A stretch of DNA of 64,000 nucleotides from Drosophila pseudoobscura (lineage: Eukaryota; Arthropoda; Insecta; Diptera; Drosophilidae), in assembly GCF_009870125.1 (NCBI RefSeq), contig NC_046683.1, positions 4,092,001 through 4,156,000 on the forward strand. Reading direction: 5' to 3'. A model generated the notes under the pieces. That model did not search any database. It was not told the origin of the DNA and saw only the letters and a list, made by a program, of their open reading frames with translations. Shown in pieces: positions 39,889 to 52,173 of this stretch. Position numbers and translations under genes: made by a program. The number at the start of each line of letters is the position of its first letter. Within the stretch, counting starts at the first letter, position 1.

Positions 39889-40299
39889 CGTTTTGGTTGC
39901 CTTTTCTTTTTTCACGCGGATACAATTTCTATGGGTGACTGAGTGTTTTTGGGCTTTTAGTTTCGTTTGTTTCGCTTTCGTGGGGTTTGCATTAAGATAT
40001 TTTGCTCTTTTACGATTGCATCTTCACAGCTGTTGTGGGTGTTGGCCTGAAGAGTTGTTCAATTGGAGAATTAAGCGTTGCAAATATCACATATGGTCAG
40101 AGACAACACACAGCCAAAGAGTGCGATCCCACACAGACAATCACTCACACACACACGACAAGCTTTATTTATTATAAAAACTCAACCTTGGCCGAAATGA
40201 ATTCCGAGATTCCGAAAAAAGCAAAATCAAAACCAAAAAAAAATACAACCTAAACAGCGACGAAATGTTCTTCAACTCAGTAAAGACAGAGGTTCAGAT

Positions 40300-40381
40300 C
40301 GTTCTCTCTATCTGCCGCTCTTTCTCTCTCTATCGTTCCCGCTCTCCCACTCTCTGCATCTCTATCGCTCTCTCTATCTCG
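40300..40381 (-). promoter_or_regulatory. GA-rich (GAGA-type) block upstream of inflated start exon
   Basis: The plus strand is a dense CTCTCT/CTATCT tract, so the transcribed strand has repeated GAGAG motifs, about 410 bp upstream of the ATG at 39888. GAGAG is the binding motif of the fly GAGA factor and is common near developmental promoters. I cannot place a transcription start from sequence alone. Confidence 0.35.
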
Positions 40382-42445
40382 CGACAACTTCGAAATCGAG
40401 ATATTCTGGCCTTGAGCGGAAACTAGGGTGCCAAAGGGTGTCTTCGACTGATCAACCCACTGCCTTAAAATAGATCCTAAAACTATTCTTTTTTCCGGCT
40501 ACAAAAATCTTCTAAAAACAACTAAAAAGATGATTTTCTTATCCTTTTTTATCACTCTTTTAATAGGATTTTTAACTGTTTTTTTTTTTTGTTATTTTAT
40601 TTGATACAATTTGTTTGTTTACAATTTTAATCTGGAATTCGTTTCACGTAATTTTTAAATTAAAGTTCCATTTTAATGATTTAATTTAAAGGTTTTTTTC
40701 CACGTTATTTATACATATATTTTTGTATTATCAAAAACATTTAATTGTTTAATTTAAACATTTGATTTTAGTTGGAAAAATCTTCAAGTCCCAGGGTATC
40801 AGTGAAGTGAATCCTCAATATTTATTCGTTTCGAAATCTGATTTGTTTGTCTCTAAACATTTTTGACTGGTTCTTGTTATTGTTCTTTGGCTTTTTGGCG
40901 CGTTCTACGCACAGCATCGCGCTGTCTCTCCATCGCACAGATGACGTAATGGACCGCGAAACAGGTTGCCCCCAAAAAAAAAAAAGGTAACGGCTCGACA
41001 GAGCCAGGTCCAGAGAACGAGACCCCGGGCCCTTTCAACCAAGTGTTTGTTGTCTTTCTACAAATTGCATTGAAAATGCGAAAAAAAGGCCGTAGGCGGC
41101 GTTGGCGTTGACGGTCGACGGTTGGCGTTGGCGTTCGACCCGTTTGCATTCAACATTAGTGCAGGTGACATTTGACACATTTTCCACAGATACAGATACA
41201 CGCATAAATGTATGTATGTATGTATGTAGTAGTTGTAGTAGATGTGTGGGCGCCACAACTCATTGATAGGCTGCTGCCATTCATAGACACCACAACAGCC
41301 GTAGCCGTAGCCGTAGCTGTGTAGAGAAAACAATAAACTTAAACTATAATTGAAATTTTTTGTAGAACGATCGTGCCATATGGCAGCGATTCATGCCCAG
41401 GCATTGATCATGTGAGCGGCATTCATAATAATACGACTGTACGGCTCGGCTCTTGACTCTGCCAATAAAAAGCCGTTAAATTTGTCAGGCACAAATTGCA
41501 GCCGGAATACTTATACATATGTATACGAGTACTGTACGAGTGTGTGCAAAGTGTTTCCAAGCTCGGGCGAAATACCATATAAAATAGATTGGCCACAAAT
41601 GGATCAAAGTTTACTCAAGAATTGTATGTTGTTTTTTGTGATTCCAAAAAACTCGTTGGCTGCAAAGACTTCAAAAATTTGTTTCTAGGTAGATCAGATG
41701 GTATTTTTCGTCGAAAACTTTTCAGTTTTCATTCGTAATCGAAACACTAGAAATGTTGTTGTTTTGTTGAAAGTGAGAGTTTTTAATGGTTTTTTCAAAT
41801 ACTAGCATGAACTCAGAACTTTCATTGAAATCCTAGAAACTCGATGATGCGTTGTCCATGCCATTTTTATACAAGGAAACCTTTTTGTATATTTTCTCGA
41901 ATCGTTATGTGTACCATTATATACGTTTACAGGTTGAAACTGAGGATCCCGAAGTGCTGTTGCTGCAGCCAGGCAAAGTTTCGAGTAAGTCGGAGCCAAT
42001 TAGTTAGGGTAACTCTGTTTTCCAGCGGCTGGAACTGCCGTAGATCCCAAAACGTTAACCATCTGGGTTAACGTTAAAATATCGGGGCAGGCGCAAAAAA
42101 AAAAGCCAACAAATTAGAGGCAAAAAAAAATACACACACCAGATCATTTATCTAAAAATAAATTTGTTTCGTCGGAGTGCCTGCTGCTGCTGACTGACTG
42201 TGTGCTACGCCCAGCAGAGTCTTGTCTATAGCTAGGTCTATATGTATATATACATATATATAGACATGCATATACGGGGATACTAAAATACGTACATATG
42301 CTACATACGCTAGATATGTGCATATAAAGATCTGGCGTTGCTCTGAGGCCAGTGCAGAAAAGCGGTATGAAACCGCTGAGCCAGCACTGGGATCACATTT
42401 ATGGCATAAGTAACATAGACCCACATCTATTTCTCTTCATGAAAG

Positions 42446-42448
42446 TGT

Positions 42449-42490
<42 letters not shown>
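42446..42490. repeat. (GT)n microsatellite
   Basis: About 22 GT units with one interruption near the start. Confidence 0.95.
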
Positions 42491-42493
<3 letters not shown>

Positions 42494-45244
42494 AAGGTTA
42501 AAGCTTTTCCAAGTCCATATGTTTGATTTGAGGAATACATATATTAAATGTTTGTATTTTCCACTTCTTTTTTTTTGCACTTGAAAAAAATATTCCATGT
42601 TGAAAATTATATGGTCGACATTTTATTCACGTCGCGTGTTAGAGTTTTTTGTTGTGTTTTTTTTTTATCGTTTTATTTGTTACTCTTATTTTCTGCCGTT
42701 GCAATGCTCAGCACGCAGCCAAATTTGAACCAAGACTAGGGCGAGAGAGCAAGTGGCGCAAAGTATCTATTAGATACATCTTAATGTAGATACAGAGATA
42801 CGTCTATCTGTGTGCGCTCCACCAGCCAGGTGAACCGCAACGAACCGCTCACGCTAGATCGCCTACTCAATGGGAGAGCGACACAGACAGAAGAGACAGG
42901 GTGAGACTCTCGAAGAGACACAATCTCAAAGCTCTCTAACAGCCAAAATGATAGCAAAGTTCGTTCGTTTTTTCATTAACTTGCTGGTTGGGAGATCCGT
43001 TGGTTCGCGGGGGGGAGGAGTGGTGGGGTAGAGCTTATTGAAGACCGATACGTGTGGGCATCCTACACAGATTTTGTTTAGGTGAGTAGGCAGACAACCG
43101 TCTTGAGCATCTAAGCATTTTTGAATGTAATTTCCGCTGGCAAATGTCTATACAATTTGATGTGTCATTCATTTGGTTAATATAAATTAGGCATATACAC
43201 ATACGAGTATAGCTAAATAAATAGACACAGATCACAGAGTGACATAAAGATCGCCACATGGCTATCAAAATCTATTCCAATCATTTCAAGACACATTTTT
43301 AAACGGATCTCTAAAAAAAAACAATACATTTTGCATTTGACAAATACGAAAACTCGCAATTTTGAATATCAACAGTTTGGCGGCAAACTGCGGCAGAGCA
43401 TGCGAGCATTGCAATTGAAAACATGAATTACACAAACACAAAACATTTTGTTGACTCTGATAGTCACAGATATTCACAGAAAAGCACACAAATCATGCAT
43501 ATTAATACATGTGTTCAAATACCAACAATTAAATTTGCATATTTGCAAATGGATTTTCAAAAAAAATGGTTTCAGCGCGCACTGGCTCCATGTACCGTTA
43601 CGGTTGCTGTTGTTCGATTTGGATCGCGCGCGCACAACCGACCGTCAGGTCGCGAAAGGTAGAATTATTCATAAGGGTACGGTCATCCCGCTCTTTGGCT
43701 CGATTTTCTGTGTGGTTTACAACAGCGCTGCCCCCTTAGCATATTTCCGGCTAGATCTAGCATTTTTTAAAGTTAAATTGCTTGTACAATTTTCAATACA
43801 GATTTCCATATACATATGTGTAAAAGCAGTTACGCATTTTTTTTAAATACATTCAGCTTGTTTTAGCTTTAAATGTGTGTATAATGCACGTACTCTGGAT
43901 TTTATCGCTGCATACAAAATATTAAGTCTGGTGTGCCATTCGTGATGGGAACTTTGTTCATATGAACAAGAACTTTGTTTCGAGGCTTCGCGTGTGGTAA
44001 ATGTGATATGCAGAAAATACTTTATAAACTAATTTTTGTGATGCCTGATTGGGAAGCGCGGAATAAGAGTGGCTTCGTAAAGTTCCAGCAGACACAACAA
44101 ACGCATACTGCTGCTATGTTGCAACAATTATGATTTTCCATTCAAATATTTGTATTTAATTCCAAAGGCGAAAAATACAACAACCAAAAGTGGTATTAAA
44201 TCGGACGATACTCTCACTTTTTATATAATAAAAGCACTAACACGAAATACATGTGTTTTTTTCAGTTAAAATAGCCATTTTCGGCTATTTTTTTAAGCTA
44301 CCAGTGTTGTTATGGCAGCACTGATGTGTGTATGTGAACGCATGGTATAACTATGTTAGGTGCGGAAAACTAGGCGAGCGGGTGGGACATTAGGATAGCG
44401 TATATGAAATCAAGTCCCTCGAAGTGCGGAATAGGTTTTCTTAATATAGTAATAGTACAGTTGCATGTACAATATGTATTATTTTAAAAAATTATTTAAA
44501 ATTTAAAAGAGAGATTAGCGGGCACTGAAGTGACAGAGATGATATGTCAAAATACCCTCAACAATTCGTATAGACATTGAGGATAGCCCTTTGAAATAAG
44601 ATATTTTAAAAAGAGTTTAAAAGTTAAAGTATTGCCAATGAAAAATTGATGCAAACAAATATGTGAGAAACATAGAAAGCGAATTAACAAGATATAAAAA
44701 TATAACATGCCTGTTACCATATTTAAGCATGCGCTAAAAAAATGTTACTTAACATAGCTTGTTGCTGGAATCGCTATATAACATCCCTCTGCACTATGCA
44801 CATACCTTTCAAATGCAACCCTAAATAATCGAAAGCATCTCTGGCAAGAAAAAATAGTTCGCGCCTAGACACATTTCAAATCGTGTTTTAAATTGCAAAT
44901 CAGATAAGACAAAAAACAAAGACTGCAAAAAACAGAAACAAATCCGGGAGGATAGATTTATGGAACAAGGAATAACTAACGTAAATATTACATTCTGTGC
45001 ATCTTTGATGATTAACCTTAATTTTAAAAGGATAAGTGTTGCAAAGATTGTTCCTATAATTCTTAATGCTTACAATTCATAACATCTATTGTAATGTATA
45101 CTCACATATTTTCTGATCAGGGAAAGATCTAATCAGACCTTAGAGCTGACAATGAATGGAGGAACGCCTGTTCCATCATCTAGACACGAGTATTGTACGG
45201 AATAACAAGTAACATATATATCCGTTCCGGTTGGATTTTCTCAT

Positions 45245-48200
45245 TCAATTACACTTCAGCCATGGCTCCAGTAGCCCTGCGATGACCAGCTCGTAGAAAG
45301 TTATCCGCCGGGCCTGCGCCACGGCCAGGGCATAGACTGATCCGGGTGGACGCTGAAGCGGCAGACGTATAGCGAGCAGCTGCAGCACTGGCGACTCCTC
45401 ATCCGCTTTGTGGGCGCGGAAGCGGGCGAAGGGCACAAAGCCCTGGACTCCGCGGTAGATAAATACGCGTATCTGGCAGCAGCCCTCGACGAAGGCCAGG
45501 AGTGTCTCGTCCCGTACCCGCAGGGCAGTCAGCTGCCTGGCCTGGCGGTCGGCGGCAAGGGACTGGAAGAGCGATCCGTTGGCATGGTGCAGCTGGATGT
45601 GGGCGGGTGGCGCGGTCGAAGGTGTTGTTGGTGATCCTCGGCCCTCGGGGGTGTCCAAGAGGGTGAGGCGCGCATAGAGCAGCCGGGAGCGATTCTTGGG
45701 GCCCACATGGAGGCGTAGCGTCTGCACTGGCCGCCATTGCAGCGTCGGGTGGGGCAGCGTCTGGTCGGGAGCACGGCTGGAAGCAGACGCCATCGGTTCC
45801 CCATCTTTCCGCTGTAGCTGCTCTTGCAGTTGGCGCAGCCTGCCAATCACCGCATGCAGCTGGGAGGTCTGTTCAGAGCTGCTGTTGTTGGCCACCTCGA
45901 GGACATCCAGAAGGGTCTCCTCCAGGGCCAGCTCCTCTTCTGCACCCGACCCGCCGTCACCACCAATCACTCGGAGCTCTTGCAGCACGGGCCAGATGAG
46001 CTGGGCACTGCGGGCGGCCAGGACCCGGGCCGGACTGTCGGGCAGGGGCAACGTGTCCGTCTGGAGGCGGGGCCGGAAGCCCTGAAGCTGCGTCATCAAT
46101 TGCAGAAAATCCTCGACCAGCTGGTCGTCGTACAGGTCGCTCTCGGGTATGCTCAGCTGCGTGATGTTCACTTCGGTCTGCAGCCGAAAGCTGAGGGTCT
46201 CCAGCAGACGGCGCCTTAGCGCGTGCAGCTCCTCTGGACCGATCTCCTTCCTCCGACCCCAGTGCGGTCCCAGCTCGGACTCGACGGCCGGACGCTGCAA
46301 GTACTTGATGGCCTCCTGATAGCTGGGAAGCGGCCGCTTCTGGAGCTCCTTTTGCTTCTCTTTCAGATCCTGGAGCGTTTCCACTGGTATCGCCAAGGGC
46401 TCCGTCTCCTGCTGTTCGCCATCCGTTTGCCAGCTCTGGAGGACGCTGGCGCCCGTGCAGTTCCAGGTGGACTCGTGCTCTCCCTCATCCATCTCGTGGC
46501 TTGTCATAAAGGCAAAGTCCCGTCCGCTATTGTTCTTCAGCTGAAGGCCAATCACTTCGTCCACGGGTCCGCTCTGAAAGGCTCCGGCATGGGCAAAACG
46601 AGTGCCATTCCAGCGATGGATACGCGTCCAACAGCCCATCTCGTTTACCAGCAGAAAAATGCCACCTCTGCCGCCAGCCTGAACGGCCGCGTCCAGGCCA
46701 AAGATACGTCTCACATCCTCGTTTCGCTTGGGTTGCCGCAGCGTGAAGCTGCGCCTCAGCTTCTGCACTTGATAGGGAATACTCAGAGAGCCGAACATCT
46801 TTGAGAGTCGCTGGCACAGCTTTCGGTATTGCTCCTCCATCTGTTCCATTGTCTGGCGGCGGTATCTAATGTCGCTGTCATCCGCCTGCTTGACTCTGAG
46901 CTGCTTCACCCGCCAGTTGCCCGTGATTGTCTGCTCAGTCCTGCCGCGTGCCCACAGACTCCGCTCATGCCAGTCCACGAAATCGAAGGCGTTGAGCCGC
47001 TGCCTGGCCCTCAGCTGGGGGGCATGCAGTCTGCTAAAAAAGACCGGTGACTGCAGGCGTATCGTAGGCTCCTCCAGGCTGGCCACATCGCTCAGATTGA
47101 GGCTGGCATCGCCATTGATGGGTACATTCACCTGCAGGGGACCCCGCACATGGATGCCCGACAGCAGCAGGGGTGTCTCCACTCTCTGCGGCTCCGGAGA
47201 ATTAATCTGAAAAACAAAAGGGTTAGATTCAAATGGATCCCCAAGCTACTGCTCGATAGCGCACCCTCAAGGTATTGGCATATTCCTGGGAGAGATTGCG
47301 GGCATTGACCAGCCCTTGCACTTGCATCATCCCATCGAGCAGCAGCTCCTCTGCCAGAAGCGGCTCCAGAAGGTGCTGTTCCGTGTGCAGGGTAACCAAA
47401 CGCGACAGATTCACGTGATTCAGCTGTTCCACCTCCAAGGAATTGTGATCCAGTGATCCATCGGCAAAAGTGATGGGAGCTGAAAGATCAATGCAAGGTC
47501 AGAGGGGTTCGGAAGGCTCCTCTACTAGCCTCCACTAGTACTACTTCTACTACTCACTTTGAGGACCCTGCCAGTCGCGATCCACGCGTACGGTATCTAG
47601 CAGCCATTCCGTCACATTGCATCCATTTAGGAGCTGTCCCGTCAGCAGGAGACGATCGGCCAGCAGCCGATCCGCCTGGACGGGCGCCGCAAATTGGACG
47701 GGTGTTTCCACAATCACCTCCTCCTGTCCATCGATGAAGATGAGCTGACTGAGTAGCTGCTCCAGGTCGAGTCCGTTCAGCTGGCGAATGTGAGCCCCGT
47801 CTGGGATGCTCACGCGTCCCGTGAAGATCTTGTGACCCTCGACACGGATGTGCGGTTCTTGTCTGAAAATCATTTGCTCGAAGAGATGCTGCACCGGCTC
47901 CTGGCTGAGATTTCCCAAGTGGCCTAGGACTGTGAGGTCTTCCAGCGGCATAGACGCACCACCAGGCAGAAGCACCACTCTTCCGCGCTGCACGAAGTCC
48001 TGCCAGACGGGATCCCAGCGCAGCAGCTCTTCCAGCTGGCCCATGGCCCGCGGATCGTTGTTCAGCGCACCCTCGAGCTGCACTGCAGCCACATGGAGGC
48101 GGCCCTGGAGACGAACATTGCCAGTGAGGTTCAACGGGTGCCGCCTGTTGGCCAACCGCTCGAAGGGTACACCGTTTAGTGCCTCTAGGTGCAGTTCGTC

Positions 48201-51200
48201 GGCCACGCGGAGGGGAGAAGTGAAGCTTTTGGTTCCCTCGATGACCACATCCTGATCCCCATCCGAACGGAACACAATGTCATCGAGGAGCTCAGGGAGC
48301 AGTAGCTCGTTGAAGCTGCCCAGAATGTGCAGATCGCCGGCGAATACTGGTGGCTCCTGGAGGCGCCAGCGCGTTCGCATCTCGTTGGGGCGGTCCAGCC
48401 AAATCACCTCCCGCTGCAGATGGTCCAAATCGCGACCGTTGAGCGGACCTTCGACCTGCACCGATCCGCTGACGGCAATTCGCTCCACCTGCAGCTGGCC
48501 CTGCAGGATCAGCAGTGGCAGCTCGTCCAGCTGCTGCAGGAAATCGAGCATCAGGTCCGCCCGTACTCCCTGCAGCTCTTGCGCCTGTACGCCCTGCGGC
48601 AAGATCAATTCCTGTACGTGCACCTCTCCGGACCAGCTGTGCGGCTCCTCCTGCAGCACGTCGCCCAGATGGCGGCCATTAAGTAGCCCCGATCCGATCA
48701 CATCGCGGGACACTTGTGCCTGTTCGGCGTCCAGGCGCTGAAAGCTGACGCGGCTTAAGTGTAGGGGCTCGCGGAGCGTCTGATAGCCACTGGCCAGCGG
48801 CACCTGATTGAGGCTGTGCTCCAGGCGCAGTCCTCCGGCCATATCCGGTGGAGGGCCCTCAAAGCGTAGCCGGGTGCCGGGAGAACTAAGGGAGGGCCCG
48901 TCCAGCCGCAAGGATTCGGCCAGGAGCTTCTCCAGATGGACTCCATCGTAGGTGGCGCCCTCGGCAAGCTGCAGCCGATAGAAGTAAACGTATCCATGCA
49001 GATGCGTTAGATTTCGGAGCACCTGATTCGTGTGCTTGGTCACAAAGTGCTGCAGTGGGATGCCGCTCAGTTTTCCATCCGCCACATGGGTGTCCACAGG
49101 CAGCGTGAGCTGTCCCACCACACGCTTGGCACCCCCCACAAACAGCTCCTGCACGGGATCGGGCGAACGCTGCAGCAGATCGCCCAGCAGAGAGTCGTAG
49201 CTGTCGTTGTCCAGCAAGCCACGCAAATGGAGCGGCCCCTGGACGAATAGCTGTGCGAAATGGCAGTCGGAGCGGATGTGGTGCGATTCTAGGAGAGTGG
49301 GATTCAGGGGCGCCTCCTCGAACTGCCTGCCCTGGGCAGTGCCATTGAGCTCCAGTTCCTCGGATACCTCCAGTTGGGAGAAGGTGACAAAACCCGGCCA
49401 ATCCTGGGCATCGCTGAGGCTAATGGCATCCTCTGGCCGCATCTCATTGATGGTTCCTGTCGTGTCCACGACATTAGCGGCTGCAAACGGCAATCGAATG
49501 AGACAAATGGAAGATAAAGGGAAGTGGGATACTCTACAGAGGGTCTGGGTGAACTCCTTGGGTGCCTGGACGATGGTGGTGCCATTCCCCTGAGACCACA
49601 AGTAATCCTCGGGGAAACGGAGCTCGTTCAGCGAGCTCAGATGCAGTGCATCTTCGAATATGACAGCCTGTGTATGGAAGAATGGAAAGCACAGGATTAC
49701 AAATAAAAGGAACGAGTGAATCCAATCCACTCACGCCCTGCACATGAAGCTGGGAGAGCTGCAGTGGCCGATGCCGCCACACCAGCTCCTGTAGCAATTG
49801 GGTCCAATCCAAGCCGTTGATGCTCTCGTACTCCAGGTTCCCGTCCATCTTCAGGCGCTCATGCGACTCAGATCCCTCGGCGGGAAGCTGCTCCGTTGGG
49901 GCCTGCAGCAGCTCCAGGCGCTGGACATTGAGCGACCCTTCAGGAAAGTATAAGGACCTGTTTCGGACGTAGAACGGCACGTGGTTCAACTTGTCCAGGA
50001 CGAGGATATCCGCATCGACGCTGTCCACCTCCAGGAGATCATAGTGGAAGTTGTAGAGCGCCTCAGGCTGGCGTTTGGGCCGCCTTGGAGCTGCTGATGC
50101 CTGCAGCTCTTGCTCGAGCAGGCGGATCTGTTGCAGAAGCTGGCGCAGATCGATGGCCGCATCGTCAGCCGTCCAGCGGGCATCGTTGACGAAGAGCTCC
50201 AGGATGTCACCGCCTTCGTTGATCACCTGAGGGGCGTGGATCTCCTCGAACTCCTTCTCCAAAGGCAGGGGCGAACGCAGCTGTGCTTCGACTAGGCGGA
50301 TTATAGCGTCCTGTTCCTCCACCCACTCTCGCATGAACTGTTGTATCTCCTGCAAATCCTTTGCCTCCGAATTCCGTGGCAGAAGCTGCGTCTCCAGGCG
50401 AAAGAGCCCCGACGGTGCCTGACGGCGGGGCACCAGCATCAGCGGCGGATGGTCCTGCTGCCGAATCAGCGCTGCTCCAATCAGGCCAGCCTCCCGCTCG
50501 TGGTCCAGCATGCAACCGGCACCGTGGGTGATGTGCTGGTCGTTGATTCCGCACGGAGGCGGCAGGCCCGCCTCGAAAGCCTCGCCCGTCCATATGAGCA
50601 CCTCCAGGACGAGCAGCGTGTGCGTGTCGAAGGTGACGCGATGCTGCACGAGCAGCAAGAGATCGTCCCGATAGCTACGCACCGGCACGGGCAGAAAGAA
50701 CTCCACGAAGCCGAAATTCTGACCCAGAATCGTCCGCGGCAAGAGCTGGCCCTGCACATGGGCTAGGATCTGGGGTCGCTGTCCGCCCAAGGCCAGGTAG
50801 CTGCGTCCACCCATCTGGAAGGCGGCAATAGTCGCCACCTGAGGCGCCTCCACCCTCTGGTGAAGCTGCAGCTGTAGCCCCGCATCCCCAATCGGACGCT
50901 CTCGCGGATTGTAGGCATAGATGAAGGCCTGGTCCGTTTGTCCCACGGCCAAAAGCAGATCCCGGCCAGTGTCCAGCACGGCCATGGCTGTTATCGTCTC
51001 TGGCAGCTGCAGGCGCTGGGCGATCCAGAACTCCTCCGCCTCCAGGTCGTAGGAGTAGACGTTCAGGGTGCGATTGCCGGCCAGTACGATGAAGTCGCGA
51101 CCCTCCAGACTGAAGATCGACAGCCTAGTGGCCGGGCTGCCCAGGGGCCAGTGCCAGAAGGGCACCAGGCCTCGGCCCGGCTCCAGGCGGTGCCAGAGAA

Positions 51201-52042
51201 GCTGGTGCTGGGAGGCGACCACCAACAGACCCTCCTGCAGGTGGGTGCGGATGCTCCAGCGCTCGATGCTAATCATCGCGTCAATGGGAGCAGTCAGCGG
51301 CACTGTTTGCAAGGTCGAGAAGTCTTTGTTGAGCACCAGGAAGCCCCCAGGCTGCAGGCCCACAAGATAGGCACTGCCATTGGCCAGCACAGACAGCCAC
51401 TGGTCCACATCGGCGCCGAGGGTGAAGTGTAGGTCCTCTTCGATGCGACTAAGCACAAGAAGGTCGCGGGTCCTACGCTTTGACAGTTCGACGCGCTGCA
51501 GCTGCTCCAGATCTATGCCAGGCGTGTCCACCTGCGATTCCACCACATTCGGCTGCCCGGGTCCCGCGTCCTCGGGGTCCTGGCTTGCGCCCAGCATCTC
51601 CTGGCGCGCATCGCCCAAGGTAGAGCCCGCCTGGGCGCTGCTCGCCGCCTTAAGAGCCGCATCCAGCTGCAGCACTTCTTGGGTATGTCCTTGCTGGGCC
51701 ACAGCCTTCTGGATCTCGTCCCGAACGGCAGCGGCACTCCTCAAGGCCGCTTGATCCACAATCACCTTGCCGGCTGTCGCTGGGATAGGAGCGCCTTGTG
51801 CCTGCTTCGTCCACACTGGCTGTGTGATGACTCCTGGCTGCGGCAGAAAGCGCACAGGTGTACCCACTGAATGCCGGAAGTGAAGGAAAAAAGCCACTTA
51901 CCGGTCCCACATCGCTGGCCTCCAGGGCATCGCTCAGTTCGCTGCGCAGTTTGGCAATCTCCGCCTTTTTGTCCGTCGACTGGCACCGACCGATTAGAAC
52001 GGGCCAGAGGCATAGCAGCCCGAAGGCGATTGGCAATTTCAT
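45245..52042 (-). CDS. Large secreted protein with repeated LNG modules and propeller-like ends
   Basis: Six coding exons on the minus strand join in frame: 51902-52042, 49735-51837, 49538-49667, 47558-49480, 47265-47479 and 45245-47206, giving about 2157 residues. The ATG at 52042 opens a clear signal peptide (MKLPIAFGLLCLWPVLIG). Residues about 190-480 form a string of short beta-rich repeats (WLSVLANGSAYL, LLLAVGQTDQAFIYAYNP) like EPTP/beta-propeller blades. A helical stretch follows. From about 630 to 1500 a module recurs with a core such as SINGLDW, LLNGRHL, PLNGRDL, ALNGVPF, QLNGLDL and LLNGCNV, each followed by an amphipathic helix. The C-terminal part has another propeller-like stretch (GCWTRIHRWNGTRF). 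No transmembrane helix is visible, so it is probably extracellular. I cannot name it. Large insect eggshell/vitelline proteins of the Nasrat/Polehole/Closca group are one candidate, unverified. The donor at 47264 (GTGCGC) is weak, and the intron at 49481-49537 is short and in frame. Confidence 0.85.
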
Positions 52043-52173
52043 TATCCTTAGATATACACTGAATATGAACAATTAACAATTAAACGAAACAGCGGAAAAC
52101 ACGTGAACAATTCTTTGAAATTTACCGTTTAGTACGGGGCTGCCAGATCGGCTTCGGATTTAAGCAGGAGATT

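Larger units (their letters stand above)
39889..45244. other. Upstream region of inflated and 3' flank of the next gene
   Basis: No coding gene is supported. The part near 39.9-40.4 kb should hold 5' UTR and promoter of the minus-strand integrin gene. The part just below 45.2 kb should hold the 3' UTR of the large minus-strand gene. A (GT)n run lies at 42446-42490. Around 43.57-43.74 kb there is a GC-richer island in AT-rich surroundings, which could be a distal promoter. Confidence 0.5.

Noticed and set aside
39889-39915. Upstream extension of the integrin start (MKKEKATK)
   Set aside because: That codon is GTG; the first ATG in frame is at 39888 and is followed directly by the signal peptide.
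45410-51754. Several 100-190-codon plus-strand frames
   Set aside because: All lie antisense to the exons of the large secreted-protein gene and mirror its GC-rich codons.
51838-51901. Alternative 35-bp intron using the CATTCAG acceptor in the large gene
   Set aside because: It is too short for a fly intron and breaks the frame. The 64-bp intron ending at GCCGCAG restores it.
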